Shown here piece after piece: positions 31,164 through 38,403 of a stretch of DNA of 64,000 bases; position 1 is the first letter of the stretch, and each line of letters begins with the position of its first letter. The notes beneath the pieces were generated by a model. That model was not told the DNA's origin, did not search any database, and was given only the letters and a program-made list of their open reading frames with translations. The position numbers were made by a program, and so were the translations under genes. This DNA comes from Streptomyces sp. MST-110588 (lineage in GTDB: Bacteria > Actinomycetota > Actinomycetes > Streptomycetales > Streptomycetaceae): the NCBI RefSeq assembly GCF_022695595.1, contig NZ_CP074380.1, positions 4,104,001-4,168,000 on the forward strand, written 5' to 3'.

Positions 31164-32171
31164 ATGGAGCATGAGGTGTTCGTTCCGTTTTCCGTCGGGA
31201 CCGTACGGCAGGCGCTCGGCGAGCCCGGGCGGGTGGCGCGCTGCGTCCCCGGAGTCCAGTTGGACGCCGACGCGGGCCCCGGCGCGCCCGAGGGGCGGCT
31301 GCGGCTGCGTGTCGGCAGCTCGACGATCACCTATCGCGGCACGCTGACGGTGAGCGTGCCGGAGGGGGACAAGGACGGGGAGGGGGACGGGGGGCCGGAC
31401 TTGTCCTCGCATCCGGAGCCGGGGACCTCCGTGGCGCCGCCGGCCGTCGTCGTCCACGCGCGCGGTACGGAATCCCGCGGTGGCGGCTCCGTCGACCTGA
31501 CGCTCACGGTGCGGTTGTCCGCGTCCGCGTCCGGGCCCGGGGCCGCGTCCGGACCGGCGGGAGAGAGCGGTACGACGCTGGTCTGCTCCGGCACCGTCCG
31601 CAGCGAGGGCCGGCTCGCGGAGGCCACGCCCCAGGCCGCCGAAGCCACGGGCCGCCGTCTCCTGGACCGCTTCGCCGCCAACCTGGCGACCGACCTCACG
31701 GAACGCCCGCTCCAGGCCCCGCCCGCGGCCGGTGCTCCCTCGGACACCTCCTCCGATACTCCGTCCGGCACTCCGTCCGGCGCCCCGGCTGGCACCACGT
31801 CCGACGGCCCTGACCAGCCTGGCCGGCCCGCCCCCGCCGATCCCGCCGACCCGGCGGACCTGTCCGATCTGCCCGGGCACCCCGATCACGCGGCCCTTTT
31901 CGAGGTCGAGGTGCCGCCGCCTTCCCTCGACCCGCTCACCGACGACGAGCTGGCGGCAGTGGCTCCGGCCGAGGCCGCGCACGCCCGCCGCACGATGATC
32001 GGCCGCAGCGCGGAGGAGGTGGACCACGCCCCGCCGCGTGGCCGCTACGCCCCGGTGCCGGCCCCCGAGTCGGCCTCGGCCACCGACACCCTGCGCTGGG
32101 CGGCCCCCGCCGCCGCGGTTCTCCTGGCCTCCGCCGTACTGGTGGGCCGTATCCTGCGCCGCCGTCGCTGA
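31164..32171 (+). CDS. CoxG/SRPBCC-type protein with C-terminal membrane anchor
   Basis: 335 residues from ATG 31164. The first about 175 residues match the carbon monoxide dehydrogenase subunit G (CoxG) SRPBCC fold, starting EHEVFVPFSVGTVRQALGEP and GRVARCVPGVQL, but a Gly/Asp-rich insertion lies at about 70-95. A long Pro/Ser/Thr/Asp-rich linker follows, then a single C-terminal transmembrane helix (AAAVLLASAVLVGRIL) and an Arg-rich end, so it is probably a tail-anchored membrane protein. Ligand binding in a hydrophobic pocket is the family theme; no coxLMS genes are near. Confidence 0.7.
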   Translation: MEHEVFVPFSVGTVRQALGEPGRVARCVPGVQLDADAGPGAPEGRLRLRVGSSTITYRGTLTVSVPEGDKDGEGDGGPDLSSHPEPGTSVAPPAVVVHARGTESRGGGSVDLTLTVRLSASASGPGAASGPAGESGTTLVCSGTVRSEGRLAEATPQAAEATGRRLLDRFAANLATDLTERPLQAPPAAGAPSDTSSDTPSGTPSGAPAGTTSDGPDQPGRPAPADPADPADLSDLPGHPDHAALFEVEVPPPSLDPLTDDELAAVAPAEAAHARRTMIGRSAEEVDHAPPRGRYAPVPAPESASATDTLRWAAPAAAVLLASAVLVGRILRRRR

Positions 32172-32180
32172 GGGGTGTCC

Positions 32181-32573
32181 GTGAACCGTGCCGTGGAGGA
32201 GTCCAACCGCCGCATGCTGCGGGCACGGGACGCGATGGACCGTGCGTACGCGCAGCCGCTGGACGTCCCGGCGCTGGCCAGGATCGCCCATGTGTCCCCG
32301 GCGCACTTCACGCGTACGTTCCGGGCCACGTTCGGTGAGACGCCGCACCGCTATCTCCAGCGCCGCCGGGTCGAGCGGGCGATGTTCCTGCTGCGGGAGA
32401 CCGACCGCAGCGTGACGGACATCTGCTTCGAGGTCGGTTTCGGCAGCCCGGGGACGTTCAGCCGTACGTTCCGCGACATCGTCGGCCGGTCCCCGAGGAC
32501 GTACCGGAAGGAAGCGGTGGCCGTCGGCGTGCCGACGTGCTTCACGATGGCGTGGACGCGCCCGAGCGCCTGA
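32181..32573 (+). CDS. Short AraC-family regulator (DNA-binding domain only)
   Basis: 130 residues from GTG 32181, with GAGGGG 5 nt upstream; GTG 32175 is the alternative. It contains just the two AraC helix-turn-helices (LDVPALARIAHVSPAHFTRTF and RSVTDICFEVGFGSPGTFSRTF) plus a short tail, with no ligand domain. Such minimal AraC proteins are often paired with a downstream VOC (glyoxalase-like) gene in actinobacteria, as here 119 bp further. It starts 9 nt after the CoxG-like gene and so may be cotranscribed with it. Confidence 0.88.
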   Translation: MNRAVEESNRRMLRARDAMDRAYAQPLDVPALARIAHVSPAHFTRTFRATFGETPHRYLQRRRVERAMFLLRETDRSVTDICFEVGFGSPGTFSRTFRDIVGRSPRTYRKEAVAVGVPTCFTMAWTRPSA

Positions 32574-32678
32574 CCGCCCATGCCGTCCGTGCCGCCTCCT
32601 GCCGTCGTACCGCCGTTCCGCCGCCGGTGCCGGTGCCGGCCGAGCAGTTTTGGATAAGTTTTCCTCCGGTCCGGCCAC

Positions 32679-32684
32679 TAGCGT
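32679..32684 (+). promoter_or_regulatory. -10 element TAGCGT of the VOC gene
   Basis: TAGCGT lies 7 nt before the VOC gene ATG at 32692, the geometry of a leaderless transcript. The -35 region is not clear. Confidence 0.45.
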
Positions 32685-32691
32685 GAGGGAC

Positions 32692-33102
32692 ATGTTCAAC
32701 GCCATCACGCACTCGCAGATATACGTTCTCGACCAGGACGAGGCCCTCGACTTCTACGTCGGCAAGCTGGGCCTGGTGGTCAACACCGACGTCGACATGG
32801 GCTTCATGCGCTGGCTGACCGTCAGTGTGCCCGGTCACCCGGAGCGCGAGATCCTGCTGGAGAAGCCGGGCGCTCCGGCGATGTCCGAGGAGACGGCGCA
32901 GCAGGTCCGCGAACTGGTGACCAAGGGCGCGATGGGCGGCTGGCTGATCTTCACCACGGACGACTGCCGCAAGACGTACGAAACGCTGCTGGCTCAGGGC
33001 GTGGAGTTCACCGAGGAGCCCACCGACCGCCCGTACGGAACCGACTGCGGCCTGCGCGACCCCTTCGGCAACCGCATCCGCTTCACCCAGCCGAGGAGCT
33101 GA
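32692..33102 (+). CDS. VOC (glyoxalase/bleomycin-resistance fold) protein
   Basis: 136 residues from ATG 32692 (MFNAITHSQIYVLDQDEALD). The two beta-alpha-beta-beta-beta modules of the VOC fold are recognisable: ALDFYVGKLGLVVNTDVDMG in the first, and WLIFTTDDCRKTYETLLAQGVEF with GLRDPFGNRIRF in the second. The metal ligands expected are His8, Glu and a C-terminal acidic residue. Substrates of this subgroup are unknown. It is coupled by position to the AraC regulator upstream and followed by a hairpin terminator. Confidence 0.88.
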   Translation: MFNAITHSQIYVLDQDEALDFYVGKLGLVVNTDVDMGFMRWLTVSVPGHPEREILLEKPGAPAMSEETAQQVRELVTKGAMGGWLIFTTDDCRKTYETLLAQGVEFTEEPTDRPYGTDCGLRDPFGNRIRFTQPRS

Positions 33103-33130
33103 GGAACGCCGAAGGTGTCGTTGGCGGGGC

Positions 33131-33162
33131 GGAGGGCCCTTTCGGCGGGGGAAGGGCCCTCC
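33131..33162 (+). terminator. Hairpin terminator after the VOC gene
   Basis: Perfect 10-bp stem GGAGGGCCCT/AGGGCCCTCC with a 12-nt loop, 28 nt after the stop, between convergent VOC and GNAT genes. Confidence 0.7.
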
Positions 33163-33169
33163 GCGGGCG

Positions 33170-33235
33170 CCGGTCCGGGACCGTTCCGCGTCCGTTCCGC
33201 GTCCGTTCCGCGTCCGTTCCGCGTCCGGTCCGGGA
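33170..33235. repeat. 11-bp tandem repeat array
   Basis: Four exact CCGTTCCGCGT units (33181-33224), flanked on each side by a related CCGGTCCGGGA unit: six 11-bp units in all, at the 3' side of the GNAT gene. Confidence 0.9.
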
Positions 33236-33275
33236 CCGGTCAGGCCGGTCAGCGGGGGCTGTCGCGGCCCGCAAG

Positions 33276-33833
33276 TCAGCCGGGGCTGTGCGCGGCCCGC
33301 CATTCGGGGGCGAGTACGGACCAGACCTCGGTGTTCTGCCGTACGCCCCGGTAGGGCGAGTTCTCCCGCAGGACTCCCTCGCGGGTCATGCCGAGCCGCT
33401 TGGCGATGTTGATGCTCGGTGTGTTCTCCGGGGCGACCTGCCACTCCACGCGGTGCATGCCGCGCACCAGCACCGCCCAGTCGATGAGGGCGCGTACGGC
33501 ACGGGTGGCCAGGCCGCGTCCGGCGGCGGCCGGCTCCACCCAGCAGCCGGCCTCGCAGTTGCCCGTGGAGGTGTCGAAGACGCGCAGGAGGACACCGCCG
33601 ACCAGACGTCCGTCCAGCCATATGCCGTGGAGCCGGCCGGTGTCGGCGGCGGTCCTGTCGGCGTAGAGCTGGAGCCAGTTCCGCGTGGAGTCGAGGTCGT
33701 GGACGATGTCGGGCAGGCCGACGTACCGGCCGATGAACTCCCGGCCGCGGTCGATGTGTGCGAGGAACTCCTCGGCCTGCCAGGGCTCCAGCGGCCGTAG
33801 TTCCGCTCCGTCCCCCAGCGCTTTCGCGAACAT
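33276..33833 (-). CDS. GNAT N-acetyltransferase, RimJ/RimL type
   Basis: 185 residues from ATG 33833, with GGGGAGG 6 nt upstream. It starts with the Rim-type element ELRPLEPWQAEEFLAHIDRG and has the acetyl-CoA pyrophosphate loop AAGRGLATRAVRALIDWAV, then HRVEWQVAPENTPSINIAKRLGM (read in parts), the family's conserved Asn-x-x-Ser block. It probably N-acetylates a ribosomal protein, an aminoglycoside-like compound or another amine; the target is unknown. It is divergent from the aldose-epimerase gene. Confidence 0.88.
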   Translation of the reverse strand: MFAKALGDGAELRPLEPWQAEEFLAHIDRGREFIGRYVGLPDIVHDLDSTRNWLQLYADRTAADTGRLHGIWLDGRLVGGVLLRVFDTSTGNCEAGCWVEPAAAGRGLATRAVRALIDWAVLVRGMHRVEWQVAPENTPSINIAKRLGMTREGVLRENSPYRGVRQNTEVWSVLAPEWRAAHSPG

Positions 33834-33933
33834 TCGGGTCCTCCCCGTCGGTCGTCCGTGGCGTCTCGGCGTGGATCTTCGCACGGGCGCCGACGCATCC
33901 TTGTGGCTGCGGTCCGTTCCCGGCGGTGGCCGT

Positions 33934-33939
33934 TAGGGT
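33934..33939 (+). promoter_or_regulatory. -10 element TAGGGT of the epimerase gene
   Basis: TAGGGT ends 7 nt before GTG 33947, suggesting that transcription starts at or next to the start codon (leaderless). No matching -35 is obvious. Confidence 0.5.
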
Positions 33940-33946
33940 CGCAGGC

Positions 33947-34873
33947 GTGAGCTCCGACAACGACACACAGGCCGCATCGCGGGCACAGGACCAGGCAAGG
34001 GCCCAGGTGCAGACGCAGGCGCAGACGAACGGTGTACGGCTGGCCGCCGGTGACGCCGAGCTGACCATTCACCCCGACAACGGCTGCCGCATCGCGAGCC
34101 TGCGCGTGGGCGGGCGGGAACTGCTGCGGCAGGGCGCCAAGTACGGCTGCTTCCCGATGGTGCCGTGGTGCGGCCGGATCGAGCACGGGCGGTTCCGTAA
34201 CGGCGGCGAGGTGCACCAGATGCCGCTGAACTCCCCGCCGCACGCCATCCACGGCACCGGCCGCAACCTCGCCTGGAAGACGGCCCGCGCGAGCGCCACC
34301 TCGGCCGCCTTCACCTACGACCTCGCCGACCCGGCCGCCCCCTGGCCGTACCCCGGAACGGTCACCCAGCTCGTCGAGCTGGCGGCGGACGGCAGCTCGC
34401 TCACCCTGACCATGGGCGTGGAGACGTACGCCGACTCCTTCCCCGCGCAGGCGGGCTGGCATCCATGGTTCGTACGGAATCTCGACGCGGACGAGGCTGC
34501 CGGTGGCGCCACCGGAGGCGGCACGGAAGACGCGGCCGGAGACGTACGGATCGACTTTGCGGCCGAGTGGCAGGAGGAGCGCGGCGCGGATCACCTGCCC
34601 ACCGGGCGGCGGATCGTCCCGACGCCCGGCCCCTGGGACGACTGCTTCGGCATGCCGCAGGGGGTGGACGTCACCCTCACCTGGCCGGGGGAGCTGGAGC
34701 TGAAGGTGACCAGCCGCGCCGAGTGGGTGGTCGTCTTCGACGAGCAGCCGGCGGCGGTCTGTGTGGAGCCGCAGTCCGGCCCGCCGAACGGCCTGAACAC
34801 CATGCCGCGGCTGGTCACGCCGATCGACCCGCTGGAGATCTCCACCACGTGGTCCTGGCGCGCCCTGGGGTGA
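33947..34873 (+). CDS. Aldose 1-epimerase-like protein
   Basis: 308 residues from GTG 33947. After a Gln/Ala-rich leader of about 25 residues, the galactose-mutarotase fold is shown by LTIHPDNGCRIASLRVGGRE, the catalytic His block HAIHGTGRNLAW, a second His in GWHPWF, and the catalytic Glu in AVCVEPQSGPPNG. It should interconvert alpha and beta anomers of an aldose or a phosphorylated sugar. A Gly-rich loop occurs near residue 190. No ribosome site precedes the start, in keeping with a leaderless mRNA. pyrE follows after 62 nt. Confidence 0.85.
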   Translation: MSSDNDTQAASRAQDQARAQVQTQAQTNGVRLAAGDAELTIHPDNGCRIASLRVGGRELLRQGAKYGCFPMVPWCGRIEHGRFRNGGEVHQMPLNSPPHAIHGTGRNLAWKTARASATSAAFTYDLADPAAPWPYPGTVTQLVELAADGSSLTLTMGVETYADSFPAQAGWHPWFVRNLDADEAAGGATGGGTEDAAGDVRIDFAAEWQEERGADHLPTGRRIVPTPGPWDDCFGMPQGVDVTLTWPGELELKVTSRAEWVVVFDEQPAAVCVEPQSGPPNGLNTMPRLVTPIDPLEISTTWSWRALG

Positions 34874-34922
34874 CGCGGGGCGGGACGGGCGGCGGGGACC
34901 CGGTGCGGTCCGGCGGACCGCC

Positions 34923-34928
34923 TAAGCT
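34923..34928 (+). promoter_or_regulatory. -10 element TAAGCT of pyrE
   Basis: TAAGCT ends 7 nt before ATG 34936, which fits a leaderless pyrE transcript starting at 34936 rather than the ATG at 34930. Confidence 0.5.
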
Positions 34929-34935
34929 CATGCGC

Positions 34936-35478
34936 ATGAGCGACGACGTACGTGGCGAGCTGCTTCAGCAGATCAAGGACAAGGCCGTGGTGCACGGCAA
35001 GGTGACGCTTTCCTCCGGCAAGGAGGCCGACTACTACATCGACCTGCGCCGGATCACGCTGGACAGCGAGGCGGCCCCGCTGGTCGGCCGGCTGATGCTC
35101 GACATCACCGCCGGGCTCGACTTCGACGCGGTCGGCGGGCTGACCCTGGGCGCCGACCCCGTCGCGACCTCGATGCTGCATGCCGCCGCGGCCCGTGGCC
35201 GGCGGCTGGACGCGTTCGTCGTACGCAAGGCGCAGAAGACGCACGGCATGCAGCGCCGCATCGAGGGTCCGGACATCAAGGGCCGGCGCGTGCTGGTCGT
35301 GGAGGACACCTCCACGACCGGCGGCTCGCCGCTGACCGCCGTCGAGGCGGCGCGGGAGGCCGGTGCCGAGGTCGTCGCGGTGGCCACGATCGTGGACCGG
35401 GGTGCCGCATCGGCCATCGCCGAGGCCGGTCTGGAGTACATCACCGGCTACCGACTCGAAGACCTGGACCTGGCCTGA
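34936..35478 (+). CDS. pyrE: Orotate phosphoribosyltransferase
   Basis: 180 residues from ATG 34936 (MSDDVRGELL); ATG 34930 adds two residues. It converts orotate and PRPP to orotidine 5'-phosphate in pyrimidine synthesis. Evidence: substrate loop LSSGKEADYYIDLRRITL, dimer loop region VRKAQKTHGMQRRIEG, and the PRPP-binding motif VLVVEDTSTTGGSPL. Length and motifs are those of a standard actinobacterial PyrE. It is separated from the other pyr genes, as is usual in Streptomyces. A hairpin containing a parS site follows. Confidence 0.96.
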   Translation: MSDDVRGELLQQIKDKAVVHGKVTLSSGKEADYYIDLRRITLDSEAAPLVGRLMLDITAGLDFDAVGGLTLGADPVATSMLHAAAARGRRLDAFVVRKAQKTHGMQRRIEGPDIKGRRVLVVEDTSTTGGSPLTAVEAAREAGAEVVAVATIVDRGAASAIAEAGLEYITGYRLEDLDLA

Positions 35479-35560
35479 GACGCCGGGCGCAGCCGCGAAA
35501 GCGCGGCTGACCAGCGGGTTTGTCGGCTGCGTAAGGGTGGCTGAGCAGCGGGCCCGTCCG

Positions 35561-35596
35561 AGGGGTGGCCGGTTTCACGTGAAACCAGCCACCCCT
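35561..35596. terminator. Hairpin after pyrE containing parS
   Basis: An 18+18 inverted repeat (AGGGGTGGC, one mismatch, GGTTTCAC and its complement) with essentially no loop in DNA. It would fold as a terminator-like stem in RNA. Its centre is the parS palindrome. Confidence 0.6.
35572..35585. promoter_or_regulatory. parS: parS chromosome-partition site (ParB binding)
   Basis: GTTTCACGTGAAAC, an exact match to the 14-bp Streptomyces parS consensus and a perfect palindrome. ParB loads at such sites, which in Streptomyces cluster around oriC. This one lies in the pyrE-fba gap, inside a longer hairpin, so it can act without disturbing a gene. Confidence 0.93.
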
Positions 35597-35721
35597 TCGT
35601 GGGCGTGGCGGATGCGCGATGTGGAGCAATCGGCCGAGTCTGGGAAGATGAGGGACGGCGATGTCCTCGCCCCCTGGTCAGGGCCAAGAACGCACACCCG
35701 CACATCACAAGGAGCGGTCAG

Positions 35722-36744
35722 ATGCCCATCGCAACCCCCGAGGTCTACAACGAGATGCTCGACCGGGCGAAGGCAGGCAAGTTCGCCTACCCGGCCATCA
35801 ACGTGACCTCGACGCAGACTCTGCACGCAGCGCTGCGCGGCTTCGCCGAGGCCGAGAGCGACGGCATCATCCAGATCTCCACCGGTGGCGCGGAGTTCCT
35901 GGGCGGCCAGTACAACAAGGACATGGTGACCGGCGCCGTCGCGCTCGCCGAGTTCGCGCACGTCGTGGCCGACAAGTACGACATCACCGTCGCGCTGCAC
36001 ACCGACCACTGCCCCAAGGACAAGCTGGACGGCTACGTCCGCCCGCTCCTGGAGATCTCCGAGAAGCGCGTCGCCAAGGGCCAGAACCCGCTGTTCCAGT
36101 CCCACATGTGGGATGGCTCGGCCGAGACCCTGGCCGACAACCTGGCCATCGGCCAGGAGCTGCTGGCCAAGGCCGCCGCCGCCAAGATCATCCTTGAGGT
36201 CGAGATCACCCCGACCGGTGGCGAGGAGGACGGCGTCAGCCACGAGATCAACGACGAGCTGTACACCACGGTCGAGGACGCGCTGCGCACCGCCGAGGCG
36301 CTGGGTCTGGGTGAGAAGGGCCGCTACCTGCTCGCCGCCTCCTTCGGCAACGTCCACGGCGTCTACAAGCCGGGCAATGTCGTCCTGCGCCCCGAGCTGC
36401 TCAAGGACCTCCAGGAGGGCGTGGGCGCCAAGTACGGCAAGCAGAGCCCGTTCGACTTCGTCTTCCACGGCGGTTCCGGCTCCACCGAGCAGGAGATCGC
36501 CACCGCGCTGGAGAACGGCGTCGTGAAGATGAACCTGGACACCGACACCCAGTACGCCTTCACCCGCCCGGTCGCGGACCACATGTTCCGTAACTACGAC
36601 GGTGTCCTGAAGGTGGACGGCGAGGTCGGCAACAAGAAGACCTACGACCCGCGTAGCTGGGGTAAGCTGGCCGAGGCCGGCATGGCCAAGCGTGTCACCG
36701 AGGCGTGCGCCAACCTGCGCTCCACGGGCACCAAGCTGAAGTAA
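35722..36744 (+). CDS. fba: Class II fructose-bisphosphate aldolase
   Basis: 340 residues from ATG 35722, with AAGGAG 9 nt upstream; the open frame before it is untranslated leader. It cleaves fructose 1,6-bisphosphate to dihydroxyacetone phosphate and glyceraldehyde 3-phosphate in glycolysis and gluconeogenesis. Zinc ligands and catalytic residues are visible in VALHTDHCPKD, GNVHGVYKPGN and DFVFHGGSGSTEQEI, and the phosphate-binding VVKMNLDTDTQYAF is intact. Codon use is strongly biased, as expected of a highly expressed gene. A 16-bp hairpin terminator follows. Confidence 0.97.
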   Translation: MPIATPEVYNEMLDRAKAGKFAYPAINVTSTQTLHAALRGFAEAESDGIIQISTGGAEFLGGQYNKDMVTGAVALAEFAHVVADKYDITVALHTDHCPKDKLDGYVRPLLEISEKRVAKGQNPLFQSHMWDGSAETLADNLAIGQELLAKAAAAKIILEVEITPTGGEEDGVSHEINDELYTTVEDALRTAEALGLGEKGRYLLAASFGNVHGVYKPGNVVLRPELLKDLQEGVGAKYGKQSPFDFVFHGGSGSTEQEIATALENGVVKMNLDTDTQYAFTRPVADHMFRNYDGVLKVDGEVGNKKTYDPRSWGKLAEAGMAKRVTEACANLRSTGTKLK

Positions 36745-36778
36745 GCGCCCCCGGCCCACACACGCCGTCGGCGTACCT

Positions 36779-36822
36779 GACGCGGGGCTCCCCGTCTCAT
36801 CGGAGGCGGGGAGCCCCGCGTC
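36779..36822 (+). terminator. Hairpin terminator of fba
   Basis: Perfect 16-bp stem (36779-36794 with 36807-36822) and 12-nt loop, 35 nt after the stop. Confidence 0.85.
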
Positions 36823-36889
36823 GTACGCGGATGCCCCCGCGGGTACCGGCGACCGGCCGGGTGGCGGCCGGGCCGGCGGGCGGACCAGG

Positions 36890-36895
36890 CAGACT
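36890..36895 (+). promoter_or_regulatory. -10-like element of the DUF3151 gene
   Basis: CAGACT, 6 nt before ATG 36902, differs from the TANNNT pattern only at the first base. There is no ribosome site, so a leaderless start is likely. Confidence 0.35.
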
Positions 36896-36901
36896 TGGGC
36901 C

Positions 36902-37315
36902 ATGGCCATTCACGAGAACCTGCTCGGGGGACCGCCCCCGACCCACCTGCCCGACGACCCCGAGCCCCGCGAACTGCTCGCCTCGGGCGCGGCCCCGGCC
37001 GATGTCGCCGCCAAGTACCCGACCTCCTCCCTGGCGTGGGCGCAGCTCGCCGACGACGCCTTCCAGGCCGGCCGGGTCGTCGAGTCCTACGCCTATGCCC
37101 GTACGGGCTACCACCGCGGTCTGGACGCGCTGCGCCGGGCTGGCTGGAAGGGCCACGGTCCGGTGCCCTTCGAGCACGAGCCCAACCGCGGTTTCCTGCG
37201 CGCGCTGCACGCCCTGGCACGGGCCGCGCAGGCGATCGGTGAGCAGGAGGAGTACGAGCGCTGCACGACCTTCCTGCGCGACTCCTCCCCGACGGCGGCG
37301 GACACCCTTTCCTGA
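36902..37315 (+). CDS. DUF3151 family protein
   Basis: 137 residues from ATG 36902. It contains family blocks NLLGGPPPTHLPDDPEPRELLA, SSLAWAQLADDAFQ and YAYARTGYHRGLDALRRAGWKG (Streptomyces consensus as I know it). All-helical and TPR-like in pattern; soluble. The function is unknown, but it is conserved next to fba across actinobacteria, which suggests a central-metabolism role. It is flanked by its own promoter-like element and terminator, so it is a single-gene unit. Confidence 0.88.
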   Translation: MAIHENLLGGPPPTHLPDDPEPRELLASGAAPADVAAKYPTSSLAWAQLADDAFQAGRVVESYAYARTGYHRGLDALRRAGWKGHGPVPFEHEPNRGFLRALHALARAAQAIGEQEEYERCTTFLRDSSPTAADTLS

Positions 37316-37329
37316 AAATCTCTCCGGCC

Positions 37330-37357
37330 GGGCCGACCGCAAGATCGCGGTCGGCCC
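37330..37357 (+). terminator. Hairpin terminator of the DUF3151 gene
   Basis: Perfect 11-bp stem GGGCCGACCGC/GCGGTCGGCCC with a 6-nt loop, 15 nt after the stop. Confidence 0.8.
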
Positions 37358-37503
37358 TTGCGCGTGCGGGGTCCGGCGCGCATGATGCCACTGGGCCGGG
37401 AGAGCCCGATTCGCACGCTCTCCGGCCCGAGGGGACCGGGGCTCCATCGCCGACAGGAAGGGGCGGACCGCTACCCGGAAGACGCAGCATCGAGGAGTTC
37501 CTC

Positions 37504-38403
37504 ATGTCGCAGCACTCCGACGGGTCCCGAAACGGACACAGCACGGAACCGGAGCCCATGTGCCCGGTGGCCGCCGCGGGCGGCAACGCCGGTAATCCGG
37601 ACCTGAGCATAGGGAGCCGGGGCACCACCCCGTACGAGGACTACGTCCACGCCGACGTCCTCACCCACCTCCAGCACCCGCTCTCCGACGACCCCGGAGA
37701 GATGGCCTTCCTGGTCACCACCCAGGTCATGGAGCTGTGGTTCACCGTCATCGTCCATGAGTGGCACACCGCGGCGCGGGCCCTGCGCCGTGACGACCTG
37801 CCGGTGGCCATGGACGCGCTCAAGCGCTCCACGTACGAGCTGGAGGCGCTCAACGCGGCGTGGAAGCCGCTGGCCCGGCTGACCCCCGCGCAGTTCAACT
37901 CCTTCCGCGGGGCGCTCGGTGAGGGGTCGGGGTTCCAGTCCGCGATGTACCGGCGGCTGGAGTTCCTGCTCGGCGAGAAGTCGTCCTCCATGCTCGTCCC
38001 GCACCGGGGCGCGCCGCGCGAGCACGCCGAACTGGAGAAGGCCCTTCAGGAGCCCAGCCTGTGGGACGAGGTGCTGCATCTGCTCCGGCGCCGCGGGTAC
38101 GCCGTGCCCGAGGAGGTGCTCGACCGCGACCTCACCGCCAAGTACGAGCCGCACCCGGCCGTCGAGGCGGCCTGGGCGGAGATCTACGCGGGCCCGCAGG
38201 ACAGCGAACTGACGCAGCTCGGCGAGGCGTTGACCGATGTGGCCGAGCTGATGTGGCGCTGGCGCAACGACCACCTGGTGGCGACGCGGCGGGCGATGGG
38301 TGCCAAGCCGGGCACGGCCGGCTCGGCGGGTGTGACCTGGCTGGAGAAACGGGCCCGCAAGAACGTCTTCCCCGAGCTGTGGACGGCCCGCAGCCATGTC
38401 TGA
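37504..38403 (+). CDS. kynA: Tryptophan 2,3-dioxygenase
   Basis: 299 residues; ATG 37504 with GAGGAG 6 nt upstream. The heme enzyme opens the indole ring of L-tryptophan with O2 to give N-formylkynurenine. Family blocks are PYEDYVHADVLTHLQHPLSDDPGEMAFLVTTQVMELWF (His and Phe lining the heme; read in parts), FNSFRGALGEGSGFQS and the C-terminal WRWRNDHLVATRRAMG with the proximal His. The N-terminal 40 residues are variable. It overlaps kynU by 8 bp and is the first gene of the Trp-to-anthranilate operon. Confidence 0.95.
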   Translation: MSQHSDGSRNGHSTEPEPMCPVAAAGGNAGNPDLSIGSRGTTPYEDYVHADVLTHLQHPLSDDPGEMAFLVTTQVMELWFTVIVHEWHTAARALRRDDLPVAMDALKRSTYELEALNAAWKPLARLTPAQFNSFRGALGEGSGFQSAMYRRLEFLLGEKSSSMLVPHRGAPREHAELEKALQEPSLWDEVLHLLRRRGYAVPEEVLDRDLTAKYEPHPAVEAAWAEIYAGPQDSELTQLGEALTDVAELMWRWRNDHLVATRRAMGAKPGTAGSAGVTWLEKRARKNVFPELWTARSHV

